Shown: positions 27,278-36,581, numbered from the stretch's first letter. The stretch: DNA of 64,000 bases from Comamonas granuli NBRC 101663 (GCF_000739995.1 NZ_BBJX01000001.1:308771-372770); one strand, 5' to 3'. Numbers and translations are program-made. Notes: generated by a model not told the origin, from the sequence alone.

Positions 27278-29560
27278 ATGGAAACGTCGGCGCCTGCGGG
27301 CAAGCTCTCCGGCTGGCGGCGCGCGCTGCGCCGCCGCGGGCTGCGCCTGTTGGTGGCCTGCCTGCCGCTGCTGCTGGGCCTGCTGCACGCGACCGGAGCC
27401 TGGCGCCTGCCGGTGCTCGAGCGCTTCGACCAGATCATCTACGACGCACGCCTGCGCGCCACCATGCCGCGCACGCTGGATGACCGCATCGTGATCGTGG
27501 ACCTCGACGAGCGCAGCCTCGAGGAAATCGGCCACTGGCCCTGGGGCCGCGACAAGCTGGCACGCCTCACACAGGAGCTGCTGCAGCGCCAGCAGGCCGC
27601 CGTCATCGGCTTCGACGTGGTGTTTTCCGAGCCCGATGGCAGCTCCGGCCTGGAGCACCTCCAGCGCCTGGCCCAGGGCCCGCTGCGCCAGGCGCCGGGT
27701 TACGCGCAAGCGCTGCAGCAGTTGGCGCCAGAGCTGGACTTCGACCAGCGCTTTGCCCAGGCGCTGCAGGGCCAGAACGTGGTGCTGGGCTACTACTTCA
27801 CCAGCGACCGCGACGGCGGCGCACGCGGCCAGTTGCCCGCCCCCGTGGTGACGGAGCACATGCTCCAGGGGCGACGGCTCGCATCCACCACCTGGAACGG
27901 CTACGGCAGCAACATCCCCTTGCTGGCCCACGCGGCTCCCGTGGCAGGCTTCTTCAACGCCATAGCGGACGAGGACGGCGTGGTGCGCTCCCTGCCGCTG
28001 CTGGCCCAGTACCAAGGCCAGTACTACGAATCGCTGGCGCTGGCGGTGTTCCGCACCCTGCTGGGCCTGCCTGCCGTGCGCCCCAGCTTGCCTGCAGGCA
28101 TTCAGGCCGGCAACACCACCGCCCTGGGGGTGGAGCTGCAGCAGGACGGCCGCAGCCTGCTGCTGCCCACGGACGACAAGCTGGCCGTGCTCGTGCCCTA
28201 CCGCGGCCCGGGCGGACCGCGCGGCGGGTCGTTCGCCTACCTCTCGGCCGCGGACGTGCTGCTGGGCCGCCTGCCCGCCGGCAGCCTGCAGGACAAGGTG
28301 GTGCTCGTCGGCTCCACCGCACCCGGACTGCAGGACCTGCGCGCCACACCCGTGGGCGGTGCCTACCCTGGCGTGGAGGCGCATGCCAACCTTATTGCCC
28401 GCTTCCTGGACGGCCACGGCCTGGTGCAACCCGACTATGCCCTGGGCTACGACATCGTCCAGATCGGCCTGACCGGACTGCTGCTGGGCCTGTGGCTGCC
28501 CTGGCTGGGCGCGGGCAGTGCCCTGGCGCTGTGCGCCGCAGCCCTGGGCCTGCTCACGGGACTGCACCTGTGGCTGTACCTGGCGCATGGCCTGGTGTTT
28601 CCGCTGGCCACGGCGCTGACCATGGTGCTGCTGGCGTTTGCGCTGCACATGAGCTGGGGCTACTTCGTCGAGAGCCGCACCAAGCGCGGCCTGGCCCAAT
28701 TGTTCGGCACCTATGTGCCCCCCGAGCTGGTGGACGAGATGGTGCGCGAACCCGAGCGCTACAGCATGCAGGCCGCCATGCGCGAACTCACGGTCATGTT
28801 CTGCGACATCCGCGGCTTCACCACCCTGTCCGAACGCATGGAGCCCGTGGCGCTGCAGGCCTTGCTCAACACCCTGTTCAGCCGGCTTACCGAAGTCATC
28901 CGGCGCCAGCGCGGCACCATCGACAAATACATGGGCGACTGTGTCATGGCCTTCTGGGGCGCGCCCGTGGCCGAGCCCCAGCATGCCCCCCTGGCCGTAC
29001 AGGCCGCACTGGACATGGTGCAGGCCGTGCACACCGTCAACGCCGAGCACGCCGCACGCGGCCTGCCCGCCATCGGCGTGGGCGTGGGCCTGAACACCGG
29101 CCCCATGTGCGTGGGCGACATGGGCTCGGACGTGCGCCGCAGCTACACCGTCATCGGCGATGCGGTGAACCTGGGCTCGCGCCTGGAGGGTCTGTGCAAG
29201 GCCTACGGCGTGGAAATCGTGGCCAGCGAAAGCACGCGCGCGCAGGCCCCCGGCTTCGTCTGGCAGGAGCTCGACCGCGTGCGCGTCAAGGGCAAGGAGC
29301 AGGCCGTGGCCATCTACCGCCCCCTGGGGCCACGAGACGCCATCGGCGCGGCGGAGCACGAGGCCCTGGAGCGCTGGCACAGCTGGCTGGCCGCGTTCCG
29401 TGCGCAGGACTGGCTGCGCTGCGACGCACTCTGGCCCCTGCTGCCCACCGGCCCCGGGTGGGACGGACTGCGCAGCTTCTACGCCCAGCGCATCCAGGAG
29501 CGCAGGGTGTTACCCTACGACCCTGGCTGGGACGCCGCCACCCAGTTCGACACCAAATAA
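27278..29560 (+). CDS. CHASE2-domain adenylate/guanylate cyclase (class III)
   Basis: The 760-residue membrane enzyme has TM1 (about 22-42), a CHASE2 sensor (about 45-395), three TM helices (about 395-470) and a class III cyclase domain (about 500-690). Metal ligands are Asp510 (FCDIRGFTTL) and Asp554 (YMGDCVMAFW). Lys550 (TIDKYMGD) and the Asp in VIGDAVNLGSRLEG favour ATP as substrate, so cAMP is the probable product. It shares the sensor type with the kinase three genes upstream, suggesting one stimulus with two outputs. The gap to the FHA gene is 28 bases. Confidence 0.92.
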   Translation: METSAPAGKLSGWRRALRRRGLRLLVACLPLLLGLLHATGAWRLPVLERFDQIIYDARLRATMPRTLDDRIVIVDLDERSLEEIGHWPWGRDKLARLTQELLQRQQAAVIGFDVVFSEPDGSSGLEHLQRLAQGPLRQAPGYAQALQQLAPELDFDQRFAQALQGQNVVLGYYFTSDRDGGARGQLPAPVVTEHMLQGRRLASTTWNGYGSNIPLLAHAAPVAGFFNAIADEDGVVRSLPLLAQYQGQYYESLALAVFRTLLGLPAVRPSLPAGIQAGNTTALGVELQQDGRSLLLPTDDKLAVLVPYRGPGGPRGGSFAYLSAADVLLGRLPAGSLQDKVVLVGSTAPGLQDLRATPVGGAYPGVEAHANLIARFLDGHGLVQPDYALGYDIVQIGLTGLLLGLWLPWLGAGSALALCAAALGLLTGLHLWLYLAHGLVFPLATALTMVLLAFALHMSWGYFVESRTKRGLAQLFGTYVPPELVDEMVREPERYSMQAAMRELTVMFCDIRGFTTLSERMEPVALQALLNTLFSRLTEVIRRQRGTIDKYMGDCVMAFWGAPVAEPQHAPLAVQAALDMVQAVHTVNAEHAARGLPAIGVGVGLNTGPMCVGDMGSDVRRSYTVIGDAVNLGSRLEGLCKAYGVEIVASESTRAQAPGFVWQELDRVRVKGKEQAVAIYRPLGPRDAIGAAEHEALERWHSWLAAFRAQDWLRCDALWPLLPTGPGWDGLRSFYAQRIQERRVLPYDPGWDAATQFDTK

Positions 29561-29584
29561 CCGAGACACAAGGCCCTCACCACC

Positions 29585-30376
29585 ATGCAAGTGCGCGTGC
29601 TCGGCTGCTCGGGCGCCATTGCCCGGGAATGCCGCACCACCTCCTTCCTCGTCGATGGGCATATCCTCATCGACGCGGGTACCGGCGTGGGCGACCTCAC
29701 GCTGGAGGAAATGCAGGCCATCGACGACGTCTTCCTCACGCACTCGCACCTGGACCACATCGCCGCCCTGCCGCTGATGCTCGACGCCGTGGCGGCGTTG
29801 CGTCACCAGCCGCTGTGCGTGCACGCCCTGCCCGAGACCATCGCAGCATTGCAGCAGCATGTGTTCAACGGCGTCATCTGGCCCGACTTCGGGCGCATAC
29901 CCAGCCAGGCGCAGCCCTTTGTGCGCTACGCACCGCTGCGCGCCGGGGAGATCCTGCGGGTGGCAGGCACCACCATCGAAGTGCTGCCCGCCCGGCACAC
30001 CGTGCCCGCCGTGGGTTACGCGCTGCAAGGCAGCCGTGGCTGGTGGGCCTTCAGCGGCGACACCGGCGGCTGCCCGGAATTCTGGCAGCGCGTGAACCAA
30101 CTGCCCTTGTCTGCGCTGGTGATAGAAACCGCCTTCAGCAACCGCGAAAGCGCCCTGGCCCGCCGCGCCCAGCACCTGGCCCCTGAAACCCTCGCCCGCG
30201 AACTGGCCCAATTGAGCCCGGCACGCGCCTGCCCCATCTACATCGCGCACACCAAACCGTCGGAGACGGAACTGATCATGCAGGAGGTCCGGGAGTTCGA
30301 TGCCATCACCCCGCATGGCTTTGATGCGCCGCATGACATCCGGTGGCTGAGTGCGGGAGATGTGCTGCAGGTGTGA
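29585..30376 (+). CDS. MBL-fold hydrolase, possible class II cyclic-nucleotide phosphodiesterase
   Basis: The 263-residue metallo-beta-lactamase-fold protein has the dinuclear site THSHLDH (His53, His55, Asp57, His58), then PARHTVPAVGY, SGDTGG and IAHTKPSE supplying later ligands. THSHLDHIAALPL resembles the signature of class II 3',5'-cyclic-nucleotide phosphodiesterases (yeast PDE1, Vibrio CpdP). It sits 24 bases after a predicted adenylate cyclase, so hydrolysis of its product is a sensible role. That role is inference; other MBL-fold activities are possible. Confidence 0.82.
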   Translation: MQVRVLGCSGAIARECRTTSFLVDGHILIDAGTGVGDLTLEEMQAIDDVFLTHSHLDHIAALPLMLDAVAALRHQPLCVHALPETIAALQQHVFNGVIWPDFGRIPSQAQPFVRYAPLRAGEILRVAGTTIEVLPARHTVPAVGYALQGSRGWWAFSGDTGGCPEFWQRVNQLPLSALVIETAFSNRESALARRAQHLAPETLARELAQLSPARACPIYIAHTKPSETELIMQEVREFDAITPHGFDAPHDIRWLSAGDVLQV

Positions 30377-30412
30377 TGCTCCGCGCACACATAGAGCTAC
30401 AGGTTTGGCATG

Positions 30413-30436
30413 TTGCGCGACAAAAATGTCACGCAA
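30413..30436. promoter_or_regulatory. Inverted repeat upstream of pilA (possible PilR enhancer site)
   Basis: TTGCGCGACA-AAAA-TGTCACGCAA is a 10-bp dyad with one mismatch about 95 bases before the predicted pilA start of transcription. TGTC/GACA half sites recall PilR boxes upstream of sigma-54 pilA promoters. No T run follows, so it is not a terminator. Confidence 0.55.
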
Positions 30437-30493
30437 TCTATTGCCGCGCTGGGCCGAGGCAAGTACCGCAAGTGAGGTAGGCCCAAAGCAGCC

Positions 30494-30508
30494 TGGCACG
30501 ATATCTGC
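30494..30508 (+). promoter_or_regulatory. Sigma-54 (-24/-12) promoter of pilA
   Basis: TGGCAC-N5-CTGC closely fits the RpoN consensus TGGCAC-N5-TTGC with correct GG/GC spacing. Transcription would begin near 30519, about 38 bases before the pilA ATG. Confidence 0.8.
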
Positions 30509-30556
30509 TTATCAAATTTCGTCGATTGACTTTCTTAACTCTCCAAGGAGTGATAT

Positions 30557-31081
30557 ATGAAGCGTACTCTGCAACAAGGCTTTACCCTGATCGAACTGAT
30601 GATCGTGGTGGCCATCATTGGTATTCTGGCTGCTGTGGCTCTGCCTGCGTACCAGGACTACACCATTCGCACCCGCGTGGTGGAAGGCCTGACCCTGGCC
30701 TCGGGCGCCAAGCAAATGGTGAACGAGGTTGCGACTCCGAACGATTTGACAGTGGCCGCCACTACCTGGAATGCCCAGCAAGGTGGTACCGGCGCCACTT
30801 CCAAGTACGTTACTTCGGTTCTTTTGAATGCTGCTAGTGGCGTGATTACCGTCAATTACACGCAGGCGACCGTGGGCGCGGCTGGCACCCTGCTCCTGAC
30901 TCCCTCCATCAAGACCGGTGCTTCTGCATACACCGATTTGGCAACGGCAATCGGCGCAGGCACGACCGGTGCTGTGGACTGGGCTTGCGGTTCGGTCACC
31001 ACCGCTGCGGCCACGGCCCGCACCATGCCTGTGAACGCTGGTACGCTGGCTGCCAAATACGCACCTGCTGAGTGCCGTTAA
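30557..31081 (+). CDS. pilA: Type IV major pilin
   Basis: The 174-residue type IVa pilin precursor has the leader MKRTLQQG, cleaved before Phe by Pil[23 protein letters not shown] is the N-terminal helix with Glu5. The C-terminal domain has two cysteines (WACGSV and APAECR) that would form the D-loop disulfide. AAGGAG lies 6 bases before the ATG and a sigma-54 promoter upstream. A terminator follows at 31109-31134. It is the first gene of the pilin island and presumably the main subunit of twitching and adhesion pili. Confidence 0.96.
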   Translation: MKRTLQQGFTLIELMIVVAIIGILAAVALPAYQDYTIRTRVVEGLTLASGAKQMVNEVATPNDLTVAATTWNAQQGGTGATSKYVTSVLLNAASGVITVNYTQATVGAAGTLLLTPSIKTGASAYTDLATAIGAGTTGAVDWACGSVTTAAATARTMPVNAGTLAAKYAPAECR

Positions 31082-31108
31082 TATACCCGCACAGCACAGG
31101 GTATGGAC

Positions 31109-31134
31109 AAAGGGGGCTTGCGGCCCCCTTTTTT
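31109..31134 (+). terminator. Terminator/attenuator between the two pilin genes
   Basis: AAAGGGGGC pairs with GCCCCCTTT (9 bp, loop TTGCG), followed by TTT. It ends 15 bases before the second pilin's ATG, so the second gene depends on read-through. Confidence 0.85.
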
Positions 31135-31148
31135 ATTTGAGGTGCTCC

Positions 31149-31709
31149 ATGATGCCCAGCCCAATTTCCAAAGGATTTACGCTGATCGAGCTGATGATCG
31201 TGGTCGCCATTATTGGCATTTTGGCTGCGATCGCTTTGCCTGCGTACCAGGACTATATTGCGCGGACGCGCATTACTGAAGGGCTGACCCTGGCCGCAGA
31301 AGCAAAAGTTGAAGTTGCTTCAAACGGGCTTGGCGGAGTCACCGACCTTGCCAACACCTCGTCATTGTGGAACGCCCGCATGGCAGGAATGGGTTCGCAG
31401 AGCAAGTTTGTTCAGTCAACAATCATGGATCCTGTCACCGGGGATCTTGTTGTGACCTTTTCTGCCAACGTCAGTTCGGCTGCCCATGCAAAAACACTTG
31501 TACTGAGCCCTCAAATGCGTACAACTTCGGGGGCCGCGGTCATGTTGCCCACCTATTTTGCGGGGGGCAGCACCGGCGGCACACTTGACTGGCTGTGCAC
31601 ATCCGCAGCAGGTACGGGCGCTGGGACACGCACACAACAATATGCATTTTCGGCGCCGACCACTGTGGCAACCTTGCCAGCCCGGCTGGCGCCACCCGAA
31701 TGCCGCTAA
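31149..31709 (+). CDS. Second type IV pilin
   Basis: This 186-residue prepilin has the leader MMPSPISKG then [22 protein letters not shown]. The first ~45 mature residues are nearly identical to PilA at protein level, and the DNA is also similar. The C-terminal two thirds have diverged, but the D-loop cysteines remain (WLCTSA and APPECR). GAGGTG lies just after the upstream terminator's T run. ATG at 31149 or 31152 would both serve. GC is visibly lower than in pilA. It could be a minor or alternative pilin whose level is set by read-through of the attenuator. Confidence 0.9.
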   Translation: MMPSPISKGFTLIELMIVVAIIGILAAIALPAYQDYIARTRITEGLTLAAEAKVEVASNGLGGVTDLANTSSLWNARMAGMGSQSKFVQSTIMDPVTGDLVVTFSANVSSAAHAKTLVLSPQMRTTSGAAVMLPTYFAGGSTGGTLDWLCTSAAGTGAGTRTQQYAFSAPTTVATLPARLAPPECR

Positions 31710-31711
31710 CC

Positions 31712-32461
31712 ATGAGCCAAGCAGAGAGACTGCGGTTTGCCGCCCGATACTCCACCCGCCATTTACTCATCTCCACCGCAGTGGCGCTGCTGGCGGCCAT
31801 GCTGGTGTTTCTACTGTGGTATCCCGCGCCAACGGCAAGCCTGCTCAATGTCGGGAACATCTATCTGCTGATGCTTGCAGTGGACGTGGTGTGCGGCCCT
31901 GTATTGACGCTGGTACTGGCCTCTCCTGCCAAGCCACGAAGAGAGCTTATCCAAGACCTGTGCATCGTCGCCCTTTTACAGTTGGCGGCACTGGCCTATG
32001 GCCTGTATACCCTGGAAAAAGGTCGTCCCGTAGCCTATGTTTTTGAGCAAGACAGATTGGTGCTGGTGACCAAGAATGAACTTTATACCGCAGAGTGCAC
32101 CCCTCAATGCACGCCCGGAACTTCATTAATGGGCATTGAATGGCACATGGCGGAAGTAGATAATTCAAAAACCACCCTTCAAAGCCTTGATCTGTCGCTG
32201 CAGGGCATTTCACCTGCCATGCGCCCGCTGCAATGGAAAAACTGGGATTGGCATGATCCCAAGCTTCAAGCCCGTCTGCGCCCTCTGTCCGCCTTGAGCA
32301 AAGAAAAACTCGGCGATATTTCACACTGGTCCAGTGGAAAATACTCCACGAGATCGGACATCTTGTACTTGCCGTTGGTTTCATCCAGAAAACTGGACTG
32401 GATTGCCTTGTTCGACGACAAGGGAAATTGGCTGGACGCCCTGCCCGTTGATGGATTCTAA
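31712..32461 (+). CDS. tfpX: TfpX/TfpZ-family type IV pilin accessory protein
   Basis: The 249-residue membrane protein has TM helices near residues 18-40, 48-70 and 78-98 and a periplasmic-looking C-terminal domain with paired Cys (ECTPQCTPG). The segment VDVVCGPVLTLVLASPAKPRREL is the family hallmark. These proteins are encoded beside pilins and promote assembly of their cognate pilin, as with TfpY/TfpZ in Pseudomonas. The ATG is 2 bases after the pilin stop; another ATG 12 bases upstream overlaps it. Its end overlaps the following transferase gene by 11 bases. Confidence 0.85.
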   Translation: MSQAERLRFAARYSTRHLLISTAVALLAAMLVFLLWYPAPTASLLNVGNIYLLMLAVDVVCGPVLTLVLASPAKPRRELIQDLCIVALLQLAALAYGLYTLEKGRPVAYVFEQDRLVLVTKNELYTAECTPQCTPGTSLMGIEWHMAEVDNSKTTLQSLDLSLQGISPAMRPLQWKNWDWHDPKLQARLRPLSALSKEKLGDISHWSSGKYSTRSDILYLPLVSSRKLDWIALFDDKGNWLDALPVDGF

Positions 32462-34256
32462 GAAAGATCATTCCCACACCCTCGGCATGCAAATCATTTC
32501 CAGGCAACCGGGCAGATCAGCCTGGTGGATTTTCATAGTTCTGATACTACTGTGGAATATCCCCAACCTTATCCCCTGGGAGCGCGATTTATATCCGGCA
32601 ACCTACTGGATGGACATGCAAGAACGTCTGTTCAAGTGTGTTTTGCTGTCGGCCATATTCCTTTCGCTGTTCAACCGACCCTGGATTGCATGGCTGACAT
32701 CCTGGATCATTGGTCTATGGTGGCTCCCCATCTCCATCGCTGTACGATATTTGAGCAGCACACAAATTACCAGCAATCTGGTGGGTATGGCCATGGCCAG
32801 CAGCCCTGGCGAATTGCATAATCTTGCACTCTCCATACCGCCAGGCATATTCGTTGGATTGATGGCATGGAACGCATGCTGCACAGCAGTATATTTATGG
32901 CTCAGACGGAATCCAGCCTGGCACTGGCATGGCATGATGCGCCTGAAAATATTCATATACTCTTTAGCGCTATTGGCAGTGCCGCTGATTGCAGAAAGTC
33001 AGAATAGATTCCCCGAACCCCATCTTTCCGAACATGGCAGGCAGGCATCGATAGATCCCTTTGAGGAAGGGGATCGCACGATAGGAACAGACGCCGAACT
33101 GCCCAGGGCATTTCCTTATGAATTGCCATGGGCCATGGCGCAGTATTGGCGCGCACGGTCAGTGGTCGTGGCCTCCATTGACAAAATGCACAAGGCCCCA
33201 GCGACTAGCACGCCGCTGGTGCGCCATGCGGATGCGCCCGACGTGGTGGTCCTCGTCATTGGCGAATCCTCCTCCAGACACGCCTGGCACTTATTCAATC
33301 CCGCAGAGGTCATGACAACGCCGCAGTTGGAGGCCAGAATGGCGTCCAAGGGTGGCATTTTTCCGTTGGCAAATGTGGTCGCACAAACCATATCAACCCG
33401 ACAGGCTGTCCCTTCCATGCTAACCAGGAACCCTCTTTTATGGCCTGACGGAAAGCCAAACCCTGAAGCCACGCGCTCCATTATTACACTTGCATCAAAT
33501 GCCGGTTACAGCACCGCCTGGTTCTCCAATCAAGCGGCCATTGGACAATATGACGGCGTAATTGCCGCATATGCACAGGAAGCGAATAGCACCGCCTTTC
33601 TCAATCCATCAAACTTCATCCAACAAGGCAGCCTGGATGAGGTTTTATTGCCACCACTCCAACGGCATTTGCAAAAATTCCCACGATCTTTTGTGATTCT
33701 TCATACCATGGGAAGTCATTTCCGATTTGAACACAGATATCCGCCAAATTTCGGACCATTCCCCAATCCGAAAAATGATAACGAGTCTTACAGAAATAGC
33801 ATTGCCTACACAGATGGGTTCCTGAAAAAGGTAATAGATATTCTGGAATCCAACAACCGCTCGTCGGCAATGATATATACATCAGATCATGGCCAAGGCC
33901 TTGCCAATGAGCGTTGCAACAAGCCCTCCATCAACAGAGTCACGACGGATTCCTACGAGGTTCCAACGTTTATCTGGTTAAGCAGTTCATACATGGAAGA
34001 TAACCCATTGACCCCCAGGGCATTGCAATCAAACATGAATGAGCCCTACACCAATGGGGCAATTTATCAAACCCTCGTGGACTTCATTTCAGGGCCGAAT
34101 ACCGCAGGCACCACTCTTGCGCCATCCACTGATCACGACAGTTTCATCCGCAGCACGGAAAAAAGGTTGCCGCGTATGGTGGTATCACCCGGAACGCAGT
34201 GGGTCAACTATGATCTGGCTGCCTCCAGAGACGCTTGCTCTATTAAAAATCCATAA
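32451..34256 (+). CDS. Sulfatase-fold membrane transferase (phosphoethanolamine transferase-like)
   Basis: The 601-residue protein has an N-terminal membrane part with about five TM helices (to residue ~185) and a periplasmic alkaline-phosphatase/sulfatase-fold domain. Active-site elements are VLVIGESSSRHAW (Ser in place of the usual Thr nucleophile), STRQAVPSML, HTMGSHFRFEHRYP and YTSDHGQGLAN. Family members move phosphoethanolamine or phosphoglycerol onto lipid A or surface proteins; Neisseria PptA does so on pilin. The location inside a pilin operon suggests pilin or envelope decoration. The start is uncertain (32451 or 32487; no clear ribosome-binding site). GC is low. Confidence 0.8.
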   Translation: MDSKKDHSHTLGMQIISRQPGRSAWWIFIVLILLWNIPNLIPWERDLYPATYWMDMQERLFKCVLLSAIFLSLFNRPWIAWLTSWIIGLWWLPISIAVRYLSSTQITSNLVGMAMASSPGELHNLALSIPPGIFVGLMAWNACCTAVYLWLRRNPAWHWHGMMRLKIFIYSLALLAVPLIAESQNRFPEPHLSEHGRQASIDPFEEGDRTIGTDAELPRAFPYELPWAMAQYWRARSVVVASIDKMHKAPATSTPLVRHADAPDVVVLVIGESSSRHAWHLFNPAEVMTTPQLEARMASKGGIFPLANVVAQTISTRQAVPSMLTRNPLLWPDGKPNPEATRSIITLASNAGYSTAWFSNQAAIGQYDGVIAAYAQEANSTAFLNPSNFIQQGSLDEVLLPPLQRHLQKFPRSFVILHTMGSHFRFEHRYPPNFGPFPNPKNDNESYRNSIAYTDGFLKKVIDILESNNRSSAMIYTSDHGQGLANERCNKPSINRVTTDSYEVPTFIWLSSSYMEDNPLTPRALQSNMNEPYTNGAIYQTLVDFISGPNTAGTTLAPSTDHDSFIRSTEKRLPRMVVSPGTQWVNYDLAASRDACSIKNP

Positions 34257-34281
34257 TCGGCGCATCAAAACCCAGCAGAAC

Positions 34282-34917
34282 ATGAACAACCTCATCCACA
34301 GGCTATTGTTAGTCACCTTTTTTCTGTCTGGTTGCGCGGCATTGATATATCAAATTGTTTGGCAGCGCTATTTATTTACAGGTCTGGGTGTTGATATAGA
34401 TTCGGTAACACTGATTGTTTCTTCCTTCATGCTTGGAATCGGCATTGGTGGTGCGCTGGGCGGATGGGTAGCAGACAACATCCCAGATCAGCGATTGAAA
34501 ATATATGCCGCCGCCGAATTTTTTCTAGCTTTGATCGGATTTTCCAGTCCGTGGCTGTTTTCCGTGATTCAATCTTTGAGCGGGAGTGGCTGGTCCTACG
34601 CGGGGGTGAGTCTGGTGTCGGTGCTTGCAGTTCTTGTCCCGACCACCATCATGGGAATGACATTACCACTGCTCACTGTATATTTTAATGATGCACTGCA
34701 AAACATAGGCGCATCGACCGGCGCCCTCTATTTCTTCAATACGCTGGGCGCCGCATTTGGCGCATGGCTTACCGTCGAGTGGCTTTTCGTATCATGGGGC
34801 CTGGACCAGAGTGCGCAGCTTGCTGCAAGCATTAATCTTTGCTGTTGCATTCTTATATTATCGGCTTCAAAAATTCACCACCTCCTAGGCGGCACAGTTT
34901 TCTGCCCGAAGGACTGA
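34282..34917 (+). CDS. N-terminal membrane part of a fused transporter/spermidine-synthase-like protein
   Basis: This 211-residue hydrophobic protein has about six TM helices, beginning FFLSGCAALIYQIVWQRYLF, the opening of large membrane proteins that carry a spermidine-synthase-like domain at the C-terminus. The reading frame ends at a TGA that overlaps the next ORF's ATG. In the other frame, sequence continuing the expected cytoplasmic linker (NSPPPRRHSFLPEG) is open from about 34839, so a one-base loss near the A5 run at ~34868 probably split one ancestral gene. On its own this half has no catalytic domain. Confidence 0.6.
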   Translation: MNNLIHRLLLVTFFLSGCAALIYQIVWQRYLFTGLGVDIDSVTLIVSSFMLGIGIGGALGGWVADNIPDQRLKIYAAAEFFLALIGFSSPWLFSVIQSLSGSGWSYAGVSLVSVLAVLVPTTIMGMTLPLLTVYFNDALQNIGASTGALYFFNTLGAAFGAWLTVEWLFVSWGLDQSAQLAASINLCCCILILSASKIHHLLGGTVFCPKD

Positions 34918-36461
34918 TGATGAATGCAGCACGCTTTATAAGTTTCTGGACAGGATTTTGCAGCCTCTCCCTTGAGATCGCATGGATTCGCCTTTATGGT
35001 TATGCCAATCAGAGCACTCCACGCGCATTTGCCTACGTGCTTATCATCTATTTGGTCGGCATTGCCATAGGCGCACAGATCGGAAAGAAGGCCTGCCAAA
35101 ACAAGGATTCGTATACCATCAAAAAGAGCGCCGTAATAGCATTGGCGTTGTGCGCGCCAATTGCTTCCATCTCTCCCTGGCTGTATCTGGTCTCAAAAAA
35201 TTATGCGCTCGATGACCTGGCGGCACCCGTGGGCATATTTTTATCCGGCGCATGCTTCTCAGTACTTTTTCCGATCACCCATCACCTGGGGACATTGAGC
35301 GAAACCAGTGAAAAATTGCACACAGGGAGGCATTTTTCACGCGTTTACATTCTGAATGTCGTGGGTGCAGCCATGGGCCCTTTGGTCACGGGATATATTC
35401 TTCTCGAGTGGCTAACGATCACTGAAATATTCCCGGTGATATCGATAATCATCGCAGTTGTCGCGATCGCCGCATGGAGTTCATATAAAAAATCCAACCA
35501 TTTGACATTGTCAACAATCACATTGGCCAGCCTTCTCGTGGCCGTCGGATTCGGATATATCTCATGGGAAAATTCGGAAGTATTTGCAAAAGAGTTCGCC
35601 GTGACAGAGGGGCGAAAGATTGTCGCAATGCATGAGGGTCGCCACGGGATCATTGCCATCGCAGAAGAGCCGGCATCGCCGCGGCAACCATTTACCGATT
35701 ACGTTGTATACGGCGGAAATGTTTATGACGGAAAAACCAATGTCGATCTGGAAAGAAATACCAACGGACTAGAACGTCCGTTAGCGCTTCATGTGCTACA
35801 GCCGGCGGCAAAAAACATATTGATTCTCGGTCTTTCGATTGGCTCCTGGCTGGCCGTGGTCGAGGGATTCCCTGGGGTTGAAAAGATCGACGTGATAGAG
35901 ATCAATCCGGGATACCTTCAATTGGCGCGAAAATTTGATGCTCAACGCCGGGCACTAGAAGACCCTCGGGTGAGCATATATATCGACGATGCACGTCGAT
36001 GACTTCAGTATCACCCCGAGAAAAAATATGATCTGGTACTTATGAACACGACATGGCACTGGCGAGCCAATAGCTCCATGCTGCTATCTCAGGAAATGAT
36101 GAAAATAGCCAGAAATCATCTGACAGAGAATGGCATATTGGCCTTCAACGCAACAGGATCGGTTGACGCCTTTTTTACGGCATCCACGGTCTTCAAGGAA
36201 GTGCGCAGATACCAAAACTTCATTTACGGCGCGAACTGGAATCCTTTCGACGCCGCGGGAAGACCGGAAGCCTGGAGTGCCCTTCAAAATGTCACCGTGG
36301 ACAAAAAAATAGGGTTTACACCACACAGCAAAGCCATTGAAAAATTCTCGAAAATACCATTCATAAAACCACAGGAAGATATGGGCAAGCTGAACAGGCA
36401 GCCAGAAGTCATTACTGACAACAATATGCTTGTCGAATACAAATATGGGAGAAGGAATTAG
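34917..36461 (+). pseudogene. Membrane spermidine-synthase-like gene interrupted by a TGA
   Basis: This is the continuation of the previous ORF: more TM helices (LSLEIAWIRLYGYA onwards), then a Rossmann spermidine-synthase-like domain (ILILGLSIGSWLAVV, KIDVIEINPGYLQLARK, IDDARR). A TGA at 36000-36002 stands where homologues have Trp in DDARRW. The same frame then runs on without further stops to 36461 (LQYHPEKKYDLVLMNTTWHWR...), including the expected catalytic-domain remainder. A single TGG to TGA change explains it. Products would be a truncated 361-residue protein and, at best, an unexpressed 3' part. Low GC. Confidence 0.8.
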
Positions 36462-36581
36462 GCATTCCATCGATGCCCGCTGCATCACTACCAGGACACG
36501 CCTTAGATTTCAACCACACATCCGCACGAAAGCCTCCGCCAGCACTGGCGGGCCCGCAACCGAATCGTATTGATACGCCGA

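Noticed and set aside
36536..36551. CCGCCAG-CA-CTGGCGG hairpin before the glycan ligase as terminator of the pilin operon
   Set aside because: Perfect 7-bp stem but no T run and a 2-base loop; could be a chance or regulatory hairpin, so not called a terminator.
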